64,000 bases of DNA from an uncultured Eubacteriales bacterium (GCA_900550165.1 URQY01000005.1:5160-69159), one strand, 5' to 3'; positions 23,809 to 32,251 are shown, counted from the first letter of the stretch. The notes: generated by a model from the sequence alone, not told the origin. Program-made: numbers and translations.

Positions 23809-24693
23809 ATGGAAGCTGTCAAATGCGAGGCTTTTCTGGCCGCGGCCGAGCAGGGGAGCCTGACCGCGGCGGCGGGGCTTTTGGGCTACACGCAGTCGGG
23901 CGTCACGCGCATGATCGGCACGCTGGAGGAGGAGCTTGGATTCCCGCTCTTTCTGCGCAGCAAGAAGGGCGTGCAGCTCACGGAAAACGGCAAGCTCATG
24001 CTGCCGCTGCTGCGCGAGATCGTGCGTGCGCACCGCAACGCCGAGCAGCTCGGCGCGGAGATCGGCGGCGCGGTCACAGGCACGCTGAGCATCGGCTGCT
24101 ACTACAGCATTTCCGCGCTATGGATGCCGAAGATCCTGACGGCCTTTCGCGCCCGCTATCCGGGCGTGACGGTGCGGATGCAGGAGGGCGGCAACCTGGA
24201 GATGGCCCGCTGGCTGAGCGAGCGGTCGGTCGACTGCTGCTTTGGCGCAAAGCCGAGCAGCGACGCGTATGACTGGCTGCCGGTCTTTCGCGATGAGCTG
24301 GTCGTCTGGCTGCCGCGGGAGCATCCGCTCGCGGCGGGGCCGTCGTTCCCGCTCCTGCGTTTGCAGGACGAGCCGTTCATCCACACCTCGCCGGACCACG
24401 ACACCGATCAGGACCGCCTGCTCGCGGCCTACGGGCTGCACCCGAACACCTGCTTTACGACACGCGACGGCTTCACGACCTACAACATGGTCGAGGCGGG
24501 ACTCGGCGTCAGCTTCAACCAGCGGCTCATCTCGCGCAAGTGGAGCGGCACGGTGGCCGAGCTGCCCTTTGACCCGCCGCAGTTCGTCATGCTCGGCGTC
24601 TCCGTGCCGTCGCTTAAAGAGGCGTCTCCGGCGGCAAAAAAATTCATCTCCTGCGCGATCGAGACCGTCTCCGCAGAAGAAAGAACGCTTTGA
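23809..24693 (+). CDS. LysR-family regulator
   Basis: A 294-residue LysR regulator with an N-terminal winged HTH (about 1-62, EAFLAAAEQGSLTAAAGLLGYTQSGVTRMIGTLEEELG) and a periplasmic-binding-like effector domain (about 88-290, GTLSIGCYYSISALWMPKIL). ATG 23809 is preferred because the ATG four codons upstream overlaps the GGAGGG binding site. It is divergent from ltaE and presumably regulates it in response to an amino-acid effector; the ligand cannot be read. Confidence 0.88.
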   Translation: MEAVKCEAFLAAAEQGSLTAAAGLLGYTQSGVTRMIGTLEEELGFPLFLRSKKGVQLTENGKLMLPLLREIVRAHRNAEQLGAEIGGAVTGTLSIGCYYSISALWMPKILTAFRARYPGVTVRMQEGGNLEMARWLSERSVDCCFGAKPSSDAYDWLPVFRDELVVWLPREHPLAAGPSFPLLRLQDEPFIHTSPDHDTDQDRLLAAYGLHPNTCFTTRDGFTTYNMVEAGLGVSFNQRLISRKWSGTVAELPFDPPQFVMLGVSVPSLKEASPAAKKFISCAIETVSAEERTL

Positions 24694-24695
24694 TG

Positions 24696-24734
24696 AAAAG
24701 CACATCGCAGGGGGATACTGCGATGTGTTTTTTG
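24696..24734. terminator. Terminator between LysR and histidine kinase genes
   Basis: AAAAGCACATCGCAG pairs with CTGCGATGTGTTTT and is followed by a T run. The genes converge here. Confidence 0.88.
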
Positions 24735-24736
24735 AT

Positions 24737-26059
24737 TTATCTGAGCTCGGCGACGAATTCGATACGCTCGCCGTCGAACTGCGCGCGGATGGAGCCGTGG
24801 TGCCCCTCGGCGATCGAGCGCGCGATGGAAAGGCCGATGCCAAAGCCGCTGCCCGACGAGCGGGATTGATCGGCACGGTAAAAGCGGTCGAAGAGCTTGC
24901 CGGTATCCAGCCCGTCCTGACCCGCGCAGCCGTTGGATGTGCGCAGTACGACGCCGTGCCGCGCCTTTTCCAGCGAGACGGAGATGCCGGAGCCCTCTGC
25001 GGCGTATTTGACCGCATTGTCGAGCAGAATGGAGACGAGCTGGCGTACCGCGTACTCGTCGCCGCGGTAGGTGAGGCCGGGCGCAATGGCGAGCGTGAGC
25101 GCATGGCCTTTCGATTCGGCCAGTTCGCGGAACGACTCCGCCGTTTCGCTCACCGCGTCGCTCACGGGGAAGTCCTCCATCTTAAGCGGCGAATCCTCCT
25201 CGTCCATGCGCGAGAGCGTGACAAGGGAGTTGACGAGCGAGGTGAGCTTTTCCGTCTGTGCCATCGCTTTGTCGATCCACTTCTGTCTGCCGGTCTCCAT
25301 TTCAAGGACCTTCAGGCTTGTGGCGATGACGGTGATGGGCGTTTTCAGCTCATGGCTCGCGTCGGTGATGAACTGCTTCTGCTGCTCGGCGCTGCGCACC
25401 ACGGGGTCGATGGCCCGGCGCGAGAGCAGCACGACGAGAAGGAACACGAGCAGGATACACGCTGCGTCGGCCACGAGCGACCAGACGAGCACCGTGCGCA
25501 TCGAGCGCAGCTCCTGATAGCTGTCGAGAAAGATGGCGATATTCCCGCCGTCATCCGTCTGCGCGACGAAGAAGCGGTAGCTGCCAAGGTAACCGTAGCC
25601 TTCACCGTGCGCGAGCGCGGCCGAGAGGTATTCCTGCGTGTCGTCCGCCGTGACAGAGGCAATGTGATCAAGGCTTGCCGTCGTCAGCGTGCCGCTTGCT
25701 GTGCAGCGCAGAACGAAAAAGCGCGTGGAAAACGGCGTTTCCGCGGTGAATGGCCCCTCGCGCCGCGCGATTTTGTCGTCGGGCGGCTCCTGAATTTCCT
25801 GCTGATCGGGCGGGGTGCTGGAACTGCTTGCGTCGCCGCCGCTGTCCGGCGGTGACGCCGCATCGGAGCTTTTCGCCGGCAGAAAGCGTGAGTGGGGAAT
25901 GGTGCCCTCGTTTTCATAGATGAGCGAGAGCGTCTGCTTTAAGTCGGAATCGGTCGAGATGTAGTTCGCGGTGTTCAGGATGATCGTCAGCAGCAGCATG
26001 ACGGCCGTGACCGAGAGCATCGCGATGCGGATGAAGCGGCTGCGCAGCTTTTTGATCAT
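24737..26059 (-). CDS. Two-component sensor histidine kinase
   Basis: A 440-residue sensor kinase. Two membrane helices (about 10-30 and 190-212) flank an extracytoplasmic sensor domain with a Ser/Pro/Asp-rich low-complexity stretch (about 63-95). The dimerisation box is DASHELKTPITV with the phospho-accepting His, the N box is LLDNAVKYA and the G box is GSGFGIGLSIAR. ATG 26059 overlaps the response-regulator stop as ATGA. Adjacent to a DUF4956/VTC/Cthe_2159 cluster, it probably controls that cluster. Confidence 0.93.
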   Translation of the reverse strand: MIKKLRSRFIRIAMLSVTAVMLLLTIILNTANYISTDSDLKQTLSLIYENEGTIPHSRFLPAKSSDAASPPDSGGDASSSSTPPDQQEIQEPPDDKIARREGPFTAETPFSTRFFVLRCTASGTLTTASLDHIASVTADDTQEYLSAALAHGEGYGYLGSYRFFVAQTDDGGNIAIFLDSYQELRSMRTVLVWSLVADAACILLVFLLVVLLSRRAIDPVVRSAEQQKQFITDASHELKTPITVIATSLKVLEMETGRQKWIDKAMAQTEKLTSLVNSLVTLSRMDEEDSPLKMEDFPVSDAVSETAESFRELAESKGHALTLAIAPGLTYRGDEYAVRQLVSILLDNAVKYAAEGSGISVSLEKARHGVVLRTSNGCAGQDGLDTGKLFDRFYRADQSRSSGSGFGIGLSIARSIAEGHHGSIRAQFDGERIEFVAELR

Positions 26060-26730
26060 ACGCTCTCCTCCAGCGCATAGCCGAGGCCGCGGTTGGCCTG
26101 CAGCGTCACGTGTGAGCCGATGACGCGCAGCTTTTTGCGCAGGTTTGAGATGTTCACCCACACGACGTTGATCTCCGCGTCGTTGTCCCAGCCCCATACG
26201 TGCTCCATGATGCGCTCGGCAGAAAAGACCTGACGCGGCGAGTGCAGAAAAAGCTCCATGATCTGGAATTCGCGCCCGCTCAGGCGGATGGTCTCCCTGC
26301 CGCAGCGCAGATTGCCGCTGCCGGGATCGAGCGTCAGGTCGCCGTAGGCAAGCACTGTCGGCTGGTAGGCCTCGCTGCGGCGCAGGATGGCCCGCACGCG
26401 GCTCAAAAGCTCGTCGGGGTCGAAGGGCTTGGGCAGATAATCGTCCGCACCAGCGTTGAAACCGGTGATGCGGTCGTTTTTTTCGCCCTTGGCCGTGAGC
26501 ATCATGATGGGCGTTTTCACGCCCTCCTGCCGCAGGCGCTCCAGCACCTGAATGCCGTCCAGCTTGGGCATCATTACATCTAAAATGACGGCGTCGTATT
26601 CGCCCGTTGAGGCGTATTCGTAGGCGTCGAAGCCGTTGTGCACCGCATCGACAGAGAAGTGATTTTTCTCAAAAAACACCGCCAGCGCCTCGGCGAGGTC
26701 CAGTTCATCCTCAGCGATCAAAAGCCGCAT
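26056..26730 (-). CDS. OmpR-family response regulator
   Basis: A 224-residue regulator. The receiver domain (about 1-115) has the acidic pair in IAEDELD, the phospho-acceptor Asp in DAVILDVMMPKLDG and the Lys in PKPFDPDELL; a winged-helix output domain (about 130-220) ends with WGWDNDAEINVVWVNISNLRKKL. GGAGG lies 8 nt before ATG 26730. It is cotranscribed with the kinase. OmpR-type regulators bind direct repeats about 11 bp apart, the same spacing as the CTAAAG repeats at 28.2 kb. Confidence 0.94.
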   Translation of the reverse strand: MRLLIAEDELDLAEALAVFFEKNHFSVDAVHNGFDAYEYASTGEYDAVILDVMMPKLDGIQVLERLRQEGVKTPIMMLTAKGEKNDRITGFNAGADDYLPKPFDPDELLSRVRAILRRSEAYQPTVLAYGDLTLDPGSGNLRCGRETIRLSGREFQIMELFLHSPRQVFSAERIMEHVWGWDNDAEINVVWVNISNLRKKLRVIGSHVTLQANRGLGYALEESV

Positions 26731-26800
26731 GAAATATTCCTCCGTTTGTGTTTGCAATCAGGAAAAGTATAAGGAAAAGCCGCGAAAAAATCAATATGTC

Positions 26801-27463
26801 TCAAAGTGTGTCCTTTGCCGCTTCGCGCCCGCAGGTGATGTTCAGATTACCGTTGCGGCAGCGCAGATCGTCCAGAAATGCCTTGGGAACGGTCTCGCCG
26901 GGCAGTGTGACGCGGTAGGTGAGCTCATAGAGCGTGCCCATATTGCTGGTCCTTACGCGCTCGAGCGTGTGAGACGACGTATACTGCTCGAAAAGATCGT
27001 CGAAAAGGCCTTCATAGTCGAGCCCCTCGGGAATGGTGACCTTCAGCACGCGCTCGGATGCCCTGGGCGCGCCGAAATTTACTGCCGTGAGCAGCAGCAT
27101 TACTGCGCCGAGCACGACGAACGCGAGCGCCGCGAGCCATACATAGCCCATGCCGGTCGCAAGACCGAGCGCCATCGCCAGAAACAGTGCGCCGATCTCG
27201 CGCGCCGTTCCCGGCACGGAGCGGAAGCGCACAAGGCTGAACGCGCCCGCGACCGCGACGCCTGCGCCGAGGTTGCCGTTCACCAGCATGATGACAAGCT
27301 GCACCACGGCGGGCAGAATGGCGAGCGTGACGGCGAAGCTCTGCGTCGTGTGCGCGCGATACATGGCGACAAGGGCCGTCCCCACGCCCAGCAGCAGCGA
27401 GACGGCGGTACAGATAAAAAATGAGGATACGGTCAGCTCCATTCCGATGATCGAGTTAAGCAC
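26801..27463 (-). CDS. DUF4956 membrane protein
   Basis: A 220-residue protein with four hydrophobic helices in the first 130 residues and a soluble C-terminal domain (about 135-215, RVLKVTIPEGLDYEGLFDDLFEQYT). The conserved GAFSLVRFRSVPGTAREIGALFLAMALGLATGMGY segment identifies DUF4956. This family nearly always follows a VTC polyphosphate-polymerase-like protein, and its role is unknown. The start is GTG 27463, with AGGAGG 9 nt upstream, inside the end of the VTC gene (8-nt overlap). Confidence 0.9.
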   Translation of the reverse strand: MLNSIIGMELTVSSFFICTAVSLLLGVGTALVAMYRAHTTQSFAVTLAILPAVVQLVIMLVNGNLGAGVAVAGAFSLVRFRSVPGTAREIGALFLAMALGLATGMGYVWLAALAFVVLGAVMLLLTAVNFGAPRASERVLKVTIPEGLDYEGLFDDLFEQYTSSHTLERVRTSNMGTLYELTYRVTLPGETVPKAFLDDLRCRNGNLNITCGREAAKDTL

Positions 27464-28184
27464 AGCAGGTGGCCTCCTTTAAAATAGTGGGACCGGCACG
27501 CAGAATGCTGCCGGAGTAGCACGCGCCGTATTTGGAAAATGAAGTGGGGAAGGCTCTGGCCTCGGAGAGCAGACGGCTGAGCCACAGCGGGCACGCGCCG
27601 GGGATCTTTACTTCCATCAGCACCTCACCGCCCGGCAGCGCGATGGGGGCGCCCCGGTCGCCGAGACGCAGGTCCGCATCCGTATCGCGCCAACGCAGAT
27701 TAGTGTCGAAGGTGATGCGGAGCCCCGGGTCGTCGATGCCCGCAAAGGCAAGGCGGTCGTAGCCGATGAAGACCTTCGGCGCCGTGCGGTAAAACGACTG
27801 GAAATAACGAATTTCGCGTCCAATCTGGCCAAAGTCATCTCCGCTCCTGCCGCTCAGAAATCCGTCGACCTCGCAGACGGGCATTGTGATGCGGCGCTTG
27901 TAAACGATCCCGTCGAACTTCTTTTTCAGCTCAACGAACACCCTGTCGCCCTCCTCTGGCACGCCGTAGCTGCGCACGCGCAGCTTTTCCTTATAAACGG
28001 GCTTGTCGATCGACGAGCGGATGAGCCGCCAGTCGTCGGTGTCGTAATAAATGTTGCAGATGGTGTATTCACCGTATTCATCCTTTTTCGTGTGGGGCCT
28101 CATCCGCTCGATAAGAAAGCGCTGCTGGCGGATGCTCAGGCAATATTTCTTTTCATATCGTTCAAAACAGCTTTGTATTGTCAT
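27456..28184 (-). CDS. VTC-domain (polyphosphate polymerase-like) protein
   Basis: A 242-residue cytosolic protein spanning a VTC domain, a CYTH/TTM-like tunnel fold that in yeast Vtc4 makes polyphosphate from ATP. Basic tunnel residues are visible in ERYEKKYCL, KEKLRVRSYG, VFVELKKKFDGIVYKRR and the acidic EVLMEVKIPG near the C-terminus. AGGAGG lies 9 nt before the ATG. It is the first gene of a leftward pair with DUF4956, and divergent from the Cthe_2159-type lipoprotein. Polyphosphate synthesis is likely from the family but not shown here. Confidence 0.88.
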   Translation of the reverse strand: MTIQSCFERYEKKYCLSIRQQRFLIERMRPHTKKDEYGEYTICNIYYDTDDWRLIRSSIDKPVYKEKLRVRSYGVPEEGDRVFVELKKKFDGIVYKRRITMPVCEVDGFLSGRSGDDFGQIGREIRYFQSFYRTAPKVFIGYDRLAFAGIDDPGLRITFDTNLRWRDTDADLRLGDRGAPIALPGGEVLMEVKIPGACPLWLSRLLSEARAFPTSFSKYGACYSGSILRAGPTILKEATCCA

Positions 28185-28223
28185 AGTGCAAGACCTCCTA
28201 TGCGCCTATCCTATGCGCGCAAC

Positions 28224-28273
28224 CTAAAGTGTGGCTAAAGCGCCCCCGCCGAGCGGCTTTAGGTCTGCTTTAG
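28224..28273. promoter_or_regulatory. Symmetric double CTAAAG operator
   Basis: CTAAAG occurs at 28224 and 28235 (11 bp apart), and its complement CTTTAG at 28257 and 28268 (11 bp apart). Two direct-repeat pairs therefore face each other in the divergent region between the VTC gene and the lipoprotein gene. The spacing fits two dimers of an OmpR-type regulator, and the neighbouring two-component system is the natural candidate. Confidence 0.75.
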
Positions 28274-28355
28274 GCCGGCGGGTTATGCTGTCGCCATAGA
28301 AAGGCAGGCGCGGGCCTGCGGGAAACGGATACTTTAATGACGGGGAGGTCATTTT

Positions 28356-29915
28356 ATGAAAAAAAGATTACTGCCGCTCCTCTGCGCGTCGGCGCTGGCA
28401 CTGGCGCTCACCGCTTGCGGCGCGCAGCAGACGACGCAGACCGATATCGCGGACGCGGTCGTGCTGACATTTACGGATAGCGGCATCACCGCACAGGATG
28501 GGACCGCGGGCTATGAGATCGACGGCACGGCCCTCACCATCACGGAAAGCGGCATCTACGCTGTTTCCGGCAGCTGCGCGGACGGGACGATTCAAATTAA
28601 GAAGGGGACCACGGGCGTTACGCTCATTCTGAACGGCCTCGACCTCTCGAGCGGGGACAGCGCCGCCATTACCTGCGGCAAGTCCGGCGAGGTGACGATC
28701 CTTGCGGCCGACGGCACGCAGAACGCGCTGAGCGACACGGAGCAGAACAACGACGACAATTATCCCGATAACAGCGATGCCGAAAACGCTGTCATCAAGT
28801 GCAAGGACGGCTCGGCCGTCACGCTCGGCGGCACGGGAGCGCTGACGGTCACCGCCAACGGCAAAAACGGCATCAAATCCGGCGCAGCGACGGAGGAGGA
28901 CGGCGAGGCGTCGCTGACCATCCGTGATCTGACGCTCCATATTAACGCGCCCGTCAACGACGCCATCAATGCAGAGCAGCTTTTGAACGTTGAGAGCGGT
29001 ACGCTGACCATCGACGCCGCCGATGATGCCATCCACTGCGACCTAACGCTCAATATCGGCGCAGACGGTACGGACGGTCCGACGATCGACATTACAAGCT
29101 GCTATGAGGGGCTTGAGGGCGCGGAGCTGAACGTGCTCTCCGGCAATATTACGATCAATGCTTCGGATGACTGCCTGAACGCGGCAAACTCCGACCTGAC
29201 GGACTATGACTTCACGATGACAATCTCCGGCGGCACGATCGACGCGTATAGCTCGAGCGGCGACGGCTTCGACTCCAACGGTGATCTGACCATCACAGGC
29301 GGCACGGTCGTTGTGTGGACGGCCAACACAGCGGACAACGAGCCGCTGGACGCCGACGGGACCATCACGGTCACGGGCGGCACCGTCCTTGCCGCGGGTG
29401 GCAGCAGCGGCATGGGCATGAACCTGGAGGCCGCGCAGCCCTACGTCATTTACGGCTCAACGGGCTTCGGCGGCATGCCGGGCAGTACGCAGAGCAGCCT
29501 GATCGCCGCGGACGCAGACTTTACGATCGAGGACGCCGACGGCAATGCCGTGTACAGCGGCACAGCCAGATGCGGTGCGAACTTCATCCTCTTCTCATCT
29601 GCCGATGTGGTGGCGGACAGTGCGTATACCCTCAAGGCGGGCGACAGCTCCACCGAAGGGACCGCGCAGAGCGGGACGGTTTCCACCGGCATGGGCATGG
29701 GCATGGGCGGCGGCTTCCCCGGCGGCGGACAGAAGTCGGATGGCGAGCCGCCCGAGGGCTTTGACGGTCAGCAGCCGAGCGGGGAAAAGCCGGAGCTGCC
29801 GGATGGCGAACGCCCCGAGCCGCCCGACGGACAGGGAAAAAGCAAAGATGGCAGGGTCCCTGCGGGTGACAACGCATCCGACACAAATGATCCTGATACC
29901 ACTCAAGCTGCCTGA
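28356..29915 (+). CDS. Cthe_2159-like carbohydrate-binding lipoprotein
   Basis: A 519-residue exported protein. The signal peptide ends in a lipobox (LALTACG, Cys at about residue 21). The body (about 40-400) is a repetitive parallel beta-helix of the Cthe_2159 (PF14262) type, whose founder binds acidic polysaccharide, with repeats such as SGTLTIDAADDAIHCD and SGGTIDAYSSSGDGFDSNGDLTITGGTV. The last 90 residues are rich in Gly, Met, Pro and Glu (GMGMGMGGGFPGGG). GGGGAGG lies 7 nt upstream. It shares an operator region with the divergent VTC gene, a recurrent partnership. Confidence 0.87.
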   Translation: MKKRLLPLLCASALALALTACGAQQTTQTDIADAVVLTFTDSGITAQDGTAGYEIDGTALTITESGIYAVSGSCADGTIQIKKGTTGVTLILNGLDLSSGDSAAITCGKSGEVTILAADGTQNALSDTEQNNDDNYPDNSDAENAVIKCKDGSAVTLGGTGALTVTANGKNGIKSGAATEEDGEASLTIRDLTLHINAPVNDAINAEQLLNVESGTLTIDAADDAIHCDLTLNIGADGTDGPTIDITSCYEGLEGAELNVLSGNITINASDDCLNAANSDLTDYDFTMTISGGTIDAYSSSGDGFDSNGDLTITGGTVVVWTANTADNEPLDADGTITVTGGTVLAAGGSSGMGMNLEAAQPYVIYGSTGFGGMPGSTQSSLIAADADFTIEDADGNAVYSGTARCGANFILFSSADVVADSAYTLKAGDSSTEGTAQSGTVSTGMGMGMGGGFPGGGQKSDGEPPEGFDGQQPSGEKPELPDGERPEPPDGQGKSKDGRVPAGDNASDTNDPDTTQAA

Positions 29916-29930
29916 CGGCAGAGAAAAAGA

Positions 29931-29966
29931 AAAGCAGACGGCTCGCGCAAGCCGTCTGCTTTTTGC
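29931..29966. terminator. Bidirectional terminator
   Basis: AAAGCAGACGGCT pairs with AGCCGTCTGCTTT with A and T flanks. It lies between the lipoprotein gene and the convergent degV. Confidence 0.92.
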
Positions 29967-29979
29967 TGTCTGTTCGGTT

Positions 29980-30810
29980 TTATATCGTCTCAAAACCGAC
30001 GATCACGCCGCCGCGCTCGGCATAGTAGCTGCAAAGGCCCGCGCAGGGAAGAATCTCGATATCCGCTTCGGGAAAACGCTCGCGCAGCGAAGCGGCGAGC
30101 GCCCCAGCCGCCTCTGGATTTTCGGCGTGGTGGATGCGCACCTTGCCGCCGTGGTAGCCAGTGTCCAGGATATGCTGCACCATTGCCTCGCGGGTCTTCT
30201 TCTCACCGCGGCACTTTTCTACGGGTTGGATGGTGCCCTCACTGCTTGCGGTGGAGAGGATCTGAATACCCAGAATGCCGACAGCGCCCGCGGTGAGTTT
30301 GCTGACGCGGCCGTTTTGCGCCAGATTGTGCAGGGACTTAAGACGGAAGAAGAGATGCGTGGTGGCGAGATACTCCTGCGCCTTTTCGCAGATCACGTCG
30401 AAGGAAAGCCCCATGGCATACAGCGCGGCGATCCGTTCGGCGAGCAGCTGCATCTCCGGCCCGGTGCTCAGTGTGTCGAAGACGTGAATTTTAGTGTCCG
30501 GATGCGACTGGAGATACACGTCGCGAGCGGCCATGGCTGAGGCGCAGGTGCCGGATAGACGGCTTGTGATGGTGAGGACGAAAATCTCATCTGCACCCTC
30601 GAATGCCCTGAGCCAGCAATCAAGACTGGGACAGGCCGTGCCGGACTTACCGCTGTAGGACGCGAGATAGTCAAGCAGCTCGTGGGGGTCGAGCGTTTCG
30701 TCGTCTACAAAGTCACGCTCGCCGGCGCGGATGGTCATGGGCACGCTCTGATAGGTTACGCCCTCCAGCATCGTGAGGTTGGCAGAGGAGTCGGCAATCA
30801 GTTTCATCAT
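29980..30810 (-). CDS. degV: DegV-family fatty-acid-binding protein
   Basis: A 276-residue DegV protein. The family binds fatty acids, and FakB members present them to the kinase FakA for phosphorylation. Signatures are KLIADSSANL at the N-terminus, SGTACPSLDCWLRAFEG, FVLTITSRLSGTCASA (lipid phosphate-contacting Ser/Thr) and the RLKSLHNLAQNGRVSKLTA segment. GGAGG lies 7 nt before the first of two adjacent ATGs. It is divergent from a DUF1836 regulator. Confidence 0.92.
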   Translation of the reverse strand: MMKLIADSSANLTMLEGVTYQSVPMTIRAGERDFVDDETLDPHELLDYLASYSGKSGTACPSLDCWLRAFEGADEIFVLTITSRLSGTCASAMAARDVYLQSHPDTKIHVFDTLSTGPEMQLLAERIAALYAMGLSFDVICEKAQEYLATTHLFFRLKSLHNLAQNGRVSKLTAGAVGILGIQILSTASSEGTIQPVEKCRGEKKTREAMVQHILDTGYHGGKVRIHHAENPEAAGALAASLRERFPEADIEILPCAGLCSYYAERGGVIVGFETI

Positions 30811-30884
30811 GGGGAAGCCTCCAAAAAAATAATCGGTTATTCAAAAACCTGTTGTCAGGCAAAATCATCTTCACCTACCATACA

Positions 30885-30953
30885 ACGATTTTTAAAAACT
30901 GTCAATCGGTTTTTAAAAAACTTGTTGACATTTTTTTCGGCGGCGTCTAAGAT
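30885..30953 (+). promoter_or_regulatory. DUF1836 promoter with TTTTTAAAAA operators
   Basis: The promoter is TTGACA (30925-30930), a 17-bp spacer and TAAGAT (30948-30953). Just upstream two related A/T palindromes, CGATTTTTAAAAACT and CGGTTTTTAAAAAACT, start 21 bp apart (30886 and 30907). They overlap the space shared with divergent degV. Confidence 0.7.
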
Positions 30954-30985
30954 GATGAAAACACAGCTGGAACGGAGGAACGGTT

Positions 30986-31516
30986 ATGGACGAGAATATG
31001 CGCAGCCGTTTGGCAGAGTCTGTCCGCAGCTTTCACATCCCGCGGCTCGGGGAAATTCCCGACGTGGGGCTGTATCTCGAACAGGTGACACGTTATGTCA
31101 ATCAATCCATCACGGGATGCGGACTCAGCCCCATCACGGCCTCGATGGTCAGTAATTATGTCAAGCAGAAGATCATCCCAGGGCCGGAGAAAAAGGCCTA
31201 CGGCGCGGAGAGCATCGCCTATCTTATTTTCGTCTCCTGCGTCAAGAGTGTCGTGACGATGGACGACATCCGCGCGCTGATCGGCATCCAGCACGAGACC
31301 TACGATCTGCCGACCGCTTATCACTACTTCTGCGAGGAATTTGAAAACCTCATCCGCTATGTCTTCGGCGCGAGTGACCACCTTGCGAGCGTCGGGCAGG
31401 ACGAGTCGGATGAAAAGGAGCTGCTGCGCTCAGCGCTTTTAAGCGTGACGCACAAGCTCTATCTGGACGCCTGCCTGAAGCTGCTGCGCGAGGACGCAAA
31501 GGGAGACAACGCATGA
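30986..31516 (+). CDS. DUF1836 regulator
   Basis: A 176-residue DUF1836 protein with a MerR-like N-terminal HTH (about 30-75, LSPITASMVSNYVKQKIIPGPEKKAYG, which reads as a turn and wing). The C-terminal helical half begins YLIFVSCVKSVVTMDDIRALIG. The family is regarded as transcriptional regulators and is often next to DegV, as here. GGAGG lies upstream of the ATG. The TTTTTAAAAA palindromes upstream are likely its sites. The stop overlaps the next gene as ATGA. Confidence 0.85.
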   Translation: MDENMRSRLAESVRSFHIPRLGEIPDVGLYLEQVTRYVNQSITGCGLSPITASMVSNYVKQKIIPGPEKKAYGAESIAYLIFVSCVKSVVTMDDIRALIGIQHETYDLPTAYHYFCEEFENLIRYVFGASDHLASVGQDESDEKELLRSALLSVTHKLYLDACLKLLREDAKGDNA

Positions 31517-32085
31517 GAGCAGAACAGTTTGTCATGGCCTACGGTGCGGAGCAGGACCGCCTGCGCGCCCTGCTGCCGGAGGACTTTACCTCGCTGCGTC
31601 CGGTGCTGCGCATCAATGCGGAAATTCGCGGCGGCAGGACAGGGTATCTCGAATACAACACCGCGGCGGAAAGAAACGGCGTGCGCGGCTGGGTCAACAT
31701 CGGCCGCTGGGAGGAGGTCCCCTTTACAAAGGACGGCAGGAAGACGACCTTCATGCTGCCTGAGTTGACGATCGCGTTCACCGGCGTCGGCATCGAGGGA
31801 GGCTGCCCTGCGGAAAAGGACAACGCGGGCTGCTATTACTTTACCGATGGCAGGGAGAAGTTTGTCCCCGCAGAGAGGATCGAAGCAAACAAGGAATTCT
31901 GCGACTGCGAGTTTACCTGGCATATTGACGGCGGCGTGCACGGCGTCAGCCTTGGCAAAATGCTGCCTGCCATCCTGGAGAAGGAAACGGTACACTATGA
32001 AAAAGTGCCCCTTACGGTCGAAAATGCTGCCGTCATCCCCTGCACGCAGATGCTGGGGGCGTATCGGGTGAGCTTTGAGCGCTGA
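31513..32085 (+). CDS. Conserved-looking hypothetical protein coupled to DUF1836
   Basis: A 190-residue soluble protein with no signal peptide or membrane helix and no family I can name with confidence. It opens MRAEQFVMAYGAEQDRLRALLPEDF, like enzymes that bind a small acid, and has a strand-rich middle (GYLEYNTAAERNGVRGWVNIGRW). Four cysteines are scattered through it. An acetoacetate-decarboxylase-like barrel is conceivable but no catalytic lysine motif is evident. ATGA overlap with the DUF1836 gene indicates coupled expression. Confidence 0.7.
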   Translation: MRAEQFVMAYGAEQDRLRALLPEDFTSLRPVLRINAEIRGGRTGYLEYNTAAERNGVRGWVNIGRWEEVPFTKDGRKTTFMLPELTIAFTGVGIEGGCPAEKDNAGCYYFTDGREKFVPAERIEANKEFCDCEFTWHIDGGVHGVSLGKMLPAILEKETVHYEKVPLTVENAAVIPCTQMLGAYRVSFER

Positions 32086-32101
32086 TTTTTGCGAAAAAGG
32101 C

Positions 32102-32130
32102 TTGCATTTTTGCCCGCGCTTTGCTATACT
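32102..32130 (+). promoter_or_regulatory. Promoter of the fluoride-responsive antiporter
   Basis: TTGCAT (32102-32107), a 17-bp spacer and TATACT (32125-32130) put the start of transcription at about 32137, at the first bases of the riboswitch. Confidence 0.85.
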
Positions 32131-32136
32131 GCGCAA

Positions 32137-32231
32137 ACGGGAATGAGGTTCTCCCACGGCACTGCCGAAACCGCTTGTTAAGCTGATGACTTCTGTGATT
32201 TTTGTACGGTCACAGGGGCATCGGCTTTTTT
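32137..32231 (+). ncRNA. Fluoride riboswitch (crcB motif) with terminator
   Basis: The leader has P1 (GGGA-ATGAGGTTC-TCCC), an internal hairpin, AAACCGCTTGTTA and the conserved AGCTGATGACTTCT. GAGGT of the first loop can pair with ACTTC, the pseudoknot of the fluoride aptamer. AGCTGATG also forms the 5' arm of a terminator with CATCGGCT-TTTTT, the outer part of a stem at 32181-32231. Fluoride binding would therefore free the transcript, an ON switch. The downstream gene is an antiporter, a known partner class. Confidence 0.9.
32181..32231 (+). terminator. Terminator of the fluoride riboswitch
   Basis: AGCTGATG and TTCTGTGA pair with TCACAGGGG and CATCGGCT, followed by a T run. The 5' arm overlaps the aptamer core. 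Confidence 0.85.
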
Positions 32232-32251
32232 GTGTCCGGAGGAGGAATTTT

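Noticed and set aside
24242..25855. A 537-codon plus-strand open frame across the LysR and histidine-kinase genes
   Set aside because: It crosses a strong terminator and is antisense to a clear histidine kinase. The product has no recognisable domain.
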